Source of the DNA: Sipunculus nudus
Lineage: Eukaryota > Annelida > Sipuncula > Golfingiida > Sipunculidae
Reading direction: 5' to 3'
DNA length: 64,000 nt
NCBI GenBank assembly: GCA_026874595.1
Contig: CM049319.1
Location: 4,926,601-4,990,600 of the forward strand
The notes beneath the pieces are model-generated. The model was not told the DNA's origin, searched no databases, and worked only from the letters and a program-made list of their open reading frames with translations. The position numbers and the translations under genes are program-made. Below are positions 60,020 through 64,000 of the stretch, piece by piece. Position 1 is the first letter of the stretch, and each line of letters opens with the position of its first letter.

Positions 60020-60989
60020 CTGGATTAAAAAACAATGTCTACGTATAAATAATCAGGATTTATTTCACTAATGTTAACCTGGGAAACAAAATAATATGTG
60101 CAGGTAATAGTCAGGAGTTATATTGTTACACTAATACACTGTGGGTTCAGATGATTACTACTGGAATTACATGTCAAGTGTCATGTAGAACACGGTCTGT
60201 GCCTTCTTTTTTTTAATTCCTACTTTTAAAAGCTGGATCTGGTATCTGTAGCTGGCAACACCAATAGAATGAACAAGTAAGACCATAAAAAATGTATTGT
60301 TCTATGGATTTGGTGCTCCTATTCTTGGTAAATCAAAAACTTTTTTTTTTTGCAAATGAAGACCAGGTCCTTGGTAATGTTGTTAATTTGTGCTATGGCC
60401 AGAATACCCTTAAAGAATTCTTACAGGTACCCGGTACAGACTAAATTTTGTGCTGAGCATGTACAACCTTTTTTGAGAATTGAAGCCAGTTGTATTTTTC
60501 AATGCAAGCTGGCAAAATTCTAAGAACTGTGTCTTGACTTGTAAAAAAATAAACAATTCTCCTGTTCGCACCATATTTTTTGGTTCCCAGAGTCCATAGA
60601 ACAAATTTTTTTTGTGGGGTTTAAAATCTTATCACTAAGCATTTTATATTTAAAGTTTTCTATAAGCTGGGTCAGAGAACAAGTGACCCATGGGTCATGA
60701 GGCTCAGCTGACTGGGAAGAGATTCGCAAAAGGAAATTTTATCATCAGAATGGTAGTATATACCCATTCAACTGAAGCATCAAACAGATTAACCAACAGG
60801 CCAAGATTTAGTCTGTATTTATATATCTAAAAAATAGAGAAAAATGTGTAAACTTTTAAAACTAGAATACGGGTAACCGACAAGTGACTACATGTATCTG
60901 CCAAAATCGGATAGTGAGGCATGGATTGAGTGGCAAGGGGAAATAGAGTGAGGTATGTTGCATATTAGCATGGATGTCTGCAGCCTAAA

Positions 60990-61830
60990 TGTGTATGTAG
61001 GTTGTGCCACCTACCACAAATCCAGAAAGCTGTCCAAGTTGTATACACCTGCAAAATTTTAGGCAGATAAGTCAAACCACTACATGTATATGAGCGATTT
61101 TTGCCAATGGCAGACAAACAGACAAACACTGTGCAAAAATCTTTGCAGGTAACCCCTCCAGTTTTGTGTATGATAAAGACCTATGTGAGATCTAAACACA
61201 TGCACAATTTTGGCCCAATCGGTCAAATGGTTCCTGAGATATGAGCTTGGATGTGTCCAGCGTTAACTAGAATGTAGGTGGCGCCACCTGTCATAAAATC
61301 AAGAAAGCTGTCCACGATGTATAAACCTGCAAAATTTGAGGCAGTTATGTCGAACCACTACAGAGAAATGAGTAATTTTAGGCCACGGCAGACTAACAGA
61401 CAGACGCTGTGCAAACATTGTTACAGGTGGCGCCACCATTTTTTGTGTATGTTACAGAGCTATCAAAGGGCTACATTTGTATAAATTTTATTTCCTGATC
61501 GGTCAAACGGTTCCCGAGATATAAGCTTTGATGTCATCAGCGTGAACGTGAACGTAGGTGGCGCCACCTGTCATAAAATCAAGAAAGCTATCCTGGATGT
61601 ATACACATGACTAATTTCAGGTGAATCAGTCAATTCACTGCAGAGATATGAGTGATTTTAACCCAAGGCAGATGAACAGATGGACACTGTGCAAACATGG
61701 TTACAGGTGGCGCCACCATTTTTTGTGTATGTTATAAAGCAATCCAAGGGCTACATTTGTATCAATTTTATTTCCTGATCGGTCAAACGGTTCCCGAGAT
61801 ATGAGGGTTTATGAGTGGAAACAGACCCAC
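60990..61830 (+). repeat. Tandem array of about 280-bp units, each with two GGTGGCGCCACC sites
   Basis: Three units. The second and third have perfect palindromes at 61278/61426 and 61557/61706, giving 279-280 bp periodicity; the first unit (about 61002) has decayed palindromes. Shared text includes GTCATAAAATCAAGAAAGCT, CACTGTGCAAACATNGTTACA and GATCGGTCAAACGGTTCCCG. Probably lies in an upstream intron of the thrombospondin-like gene. Confidence 0.9.
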
Positions 61831-61969
61831 AAATGGACACTGGATAGAGAGGAAAGGTCAGAGGTCAATGCAAATTGGTTAGGCACCAGTTCACATGTGA
61901 CCCGATAATAGGTGTAAGTTTGGGAAAAATCGGTCCATTAGTCTCCAAGGAGCTCTCTGGAAACGAACG

Positions 61970-62032
61970 CCGCCGCGGCGGAGGAACTCGGTCAAAAACA
62001 TAGTATCCGCAAAACTTCGTTTTGGTGGATAC
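61970..62032 (-). mobile_element. GC palindrome and terminal hairpin closing the 280-bp element
   Basis: CCGCCGCGGCGG at 61970-61981 is a perfect 12-bp palindrome. At 62003-62032, GTATCC-GC-AAAAC and GTTTT-GGT-GGATAC form a near-perfect stem with a TTC loop. Read on the - strand this is the same order (GTATCC hairpin, CCGCCG block, palindromic modules) as 36483-36820, so both appear to be ends of one family. Confidence 0.6.
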
Positions 62033-62039
62033 AAAAATA

Positions 62040-64000
62040 CAGGCGGCTCCACCAGTCTGCAGAAACTAATAAAAACACTTAATGGTCAATATCCATGCAA
62101 AAAATCATGGTGATCTCTGCATTAGTTGTTCAGATACTTCAGTTTTTGTATCAAATTGTCCATTATTCTGAGGGATACTTCGGAGTCCTATAGCTTGAAG
62201 GATATGGGTAACAGAGACCTAATTTCAAGTTTCCACAGGCACCTTTCATGGGCCTCCTTGCATGACAAGAATGAAGATTCTAGGTCCAGTTGTTGCGATT
62301 TGTACCCTGTTGACAGATAACCACATCTTTAAAGGTCTCAAAAAAAAGAAAAAAATTCGTAAAAATTTGAAAAAAAATAGAGGTGGCACACCCAGTCTGC
62401 AGAAACTGATGGAACAGCTCATGATCAATATGTATGCCTAAAATCATGACCATCAGTGTTGTAGTTATTGAAATACTGCAGTTTTTGTATCAAATTTTCC
62501 ATTATTCTGGGGGGGGGGGTATTTTGGACCCATACAGCTTAAAGAATATGGGTAACTGAGACCTAATTTCAAGTTTCCATGGAGACTTTTCATGGGTCTC
62601 CCTGTGTGTCAAGAATGGAGATTCTTGGTCCAGTTTTTATGATTTGTGCCCTGTTAACAGATGTTCATATCTTTAAAGGTCTCAAAAATACAGAAAAATT
62701 TCGTAAAAAAAAACGAACAAATACAGGTGGTGCCACCAGTCTGCAGAAACTTATGAAACACTCCATGATCAATATCCATGCAAACAAATATGGTTATCTC
62801 TGCATTAGTTGTTCAGTTACTTTAGCTTTTGTATCAAATTTTCCATTATTCTGAGCTGTACTTTGGAGTGCCATAGCTCAAAGGATATGGGTAACAGAGA
62901 CCAAATTTCAGGTTTCCATGGAGACTTATCATGGGTCTCCCTGTGTGTCAAGAACGAAGATTCTAGGTCCAGTCGTTACGATTTGTACCCTGTTGACAGA
63001 TAACTACATCCTTAAAGGTCTCAAAAATGGAGAAAACAATTCGTGAACATTGAAAAATACAGGTGGCGCCACCAGTCTGCACAAACTGATGAAACATCTC
63101 ATGATCAATATGTATGTCGAAAATCATGACCATCAGTGATGTAGTTAATGAGATATTGAAGTTTTTGTATGAAATTTTTGACTATTCTGGGGGGTAATTT
63201 TGGGCCCCATAGCTCGAAGGATATGGGTAACAGAGACCTAATTTCTGGTTTCCATGGAGACTTTTCATAGGTCTCTCAGTGTGTCAAAAATGAAGATTCT
63301 AGGTCCAGTCGTTACGATTTGTGCCACGCTAACAGATGACAGCATCCTCAAAGGTCTCAAAAATAGAGTAAAAAATCGTAAAAAATCAAACAGTACAGGT
63401 GGCGCCACCAGTCTGCAGAAACTGATCGAACATCTCATGATCAATATGTATGCCAAAAATGAAGACCATCAGTGATGTAGTTATTGAGATATTGAAGTTT
63501 TTGTATGAAATTTTTTACTATTCTGGGGGGTACTTTGGGGCCCCATAGCTCGAAGGATATGGGTAACAGAGACCTAATTTCAGGTTTCCATGGAGACTTA
63601 TCATGGGTCTCCCTGTGTGTCAAGAACAAAGATTCTAGGTCCAGTCGTTACGATTTGTACCCTGTTGACAGATAACTACATCCTTAAAGGTCTCAAAAAT
63701 TGAGAAAACAATTCGTGAACATTGAAAAATACAGGTGGCGCCACCAGTCTGCACAAACTGATGAAACATCTCATGATCAATATGTATGTCGAAAATCATG
63801 ACCATCAGTGATGTAGTTAATGAGATATTGAAGTTTTTGTATGAAATTTTTGACTATTCTGGGGGGTAATTTTGGGCCCCATAGCTCAAAGGATATGGGT
63901 AACAGAGACCTAATTTCTGGTTTCCATGGAGACTTTTCATAGGTCTCTCAGTGTGTCGAAAATGAAGATTCTAGGTCCAGTCGTTACGATTTGTGCCACG
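62040..64000 (+). repeat. Tandem array of about 336-bp units, open at the right edge
   Basis: Palindrome-anchored units start at 62042, 62382, 62726, 63062, 63398 and 63734 (spacings 340, 344, 336, 336, 336). Left units carry decayed palindromes (GGCGGCTCCACC, GGTGGCACACCC), right units perfect ones. The last units alternate in two types, giving a 672-bp dimer: 63062 on and 63734 on differ at only about two sites over 265 bp. Non-coding; short open frames repeat with the period and are not genes. Confidence 0.95.

Noticed and set aside
61278-61484. Forward open frame across the 280-bp repeat
   Set aside because: Repeat-derived; the reading is not maintained in neighbouring units.

Overview
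This is AT-rich animal DNA. Genes are split by spliceosomal introns, intergenic spacers are long, and the sequence is dense in satellites, MITEs, a tRNA-derived SINE and a decayed non-LTR retrotransposon. The style of the dispersed repeats (tails of tetranucleotides such as ACGG/ACAG next to small hairpins, tandem modules around a GC-rich palindrome) and the kinds of genes present suggest a marine lophotrochozoan, most likely a bivalve mollusc. That assignment is an inference from style, not from a marker gene.

Two protein-coding genes can be supported. (1) On the + strand, a complete cytochrome P450 of the CYP2 clan in four coding exons (21959-22298, 30271-30792, 31247-31684, 34055-34239). 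The exons join in frame to 494 residues with every P450 signature, including the haem-thiolate motif rebuilt across the last intron. A plausible core promoter lies at 21386-21475 and a polyadenylation signal at 34703-34708. (2) On the - strand, seven consecutive internal exons (60019 down to 55278) of a large extracellular protein. They encode most of a thrombospondin C-terminal domain, then a complete laminin-G-like/concanavalin A-type domain, then what looks like the start of a second one. Both ends of this gene lie outside what can be recognised here.

Layout: 1-3480 is a 74-bp satellite with trimeric higher-order structure, running in from the left edge. 3.5-21 kb is spacer with scattered mobile-element pieces (MITE, LTR-like segment, hairpin-ended element, small tandem duplications). 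21.4-34.7 kb is the P450 gene. 34.9-46 kb is a repeat-dominated spacer: a MITE with about 33-bp inverted repeats, a SINE with a clean 9-bp target duplication, a degenerate array of about 130-bp units interrupted by a 776-bp copied segment flanked by identical 107-bp repeats, and old copies of a 336-bp repeat family. 46-50.7 kb is largely featureless spacer. 50.8-52.1 kb is a reverse-transcriptase pseudogene. 55.3-60.0 kb is the thrombospondin/LamG gene. 61-64 kb holds two tandem arrays (about 280 bp and about 336 bp), the second running off the right edge and apparently inside an intron of the thrombospondin-like gene.

The most interesting material is in the repeats. A perfect 12-bp palindrome, GGTGGCGCCACC, recurs in several repeat families with otherwise different bodies. 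One family carries palindromic nuclear-receptor-like sites, another carries triple AGGTCA half-sites, and hairpins are conserved at module ends. No prokaryotic, viral, CRISPR or rRNA features were seen.
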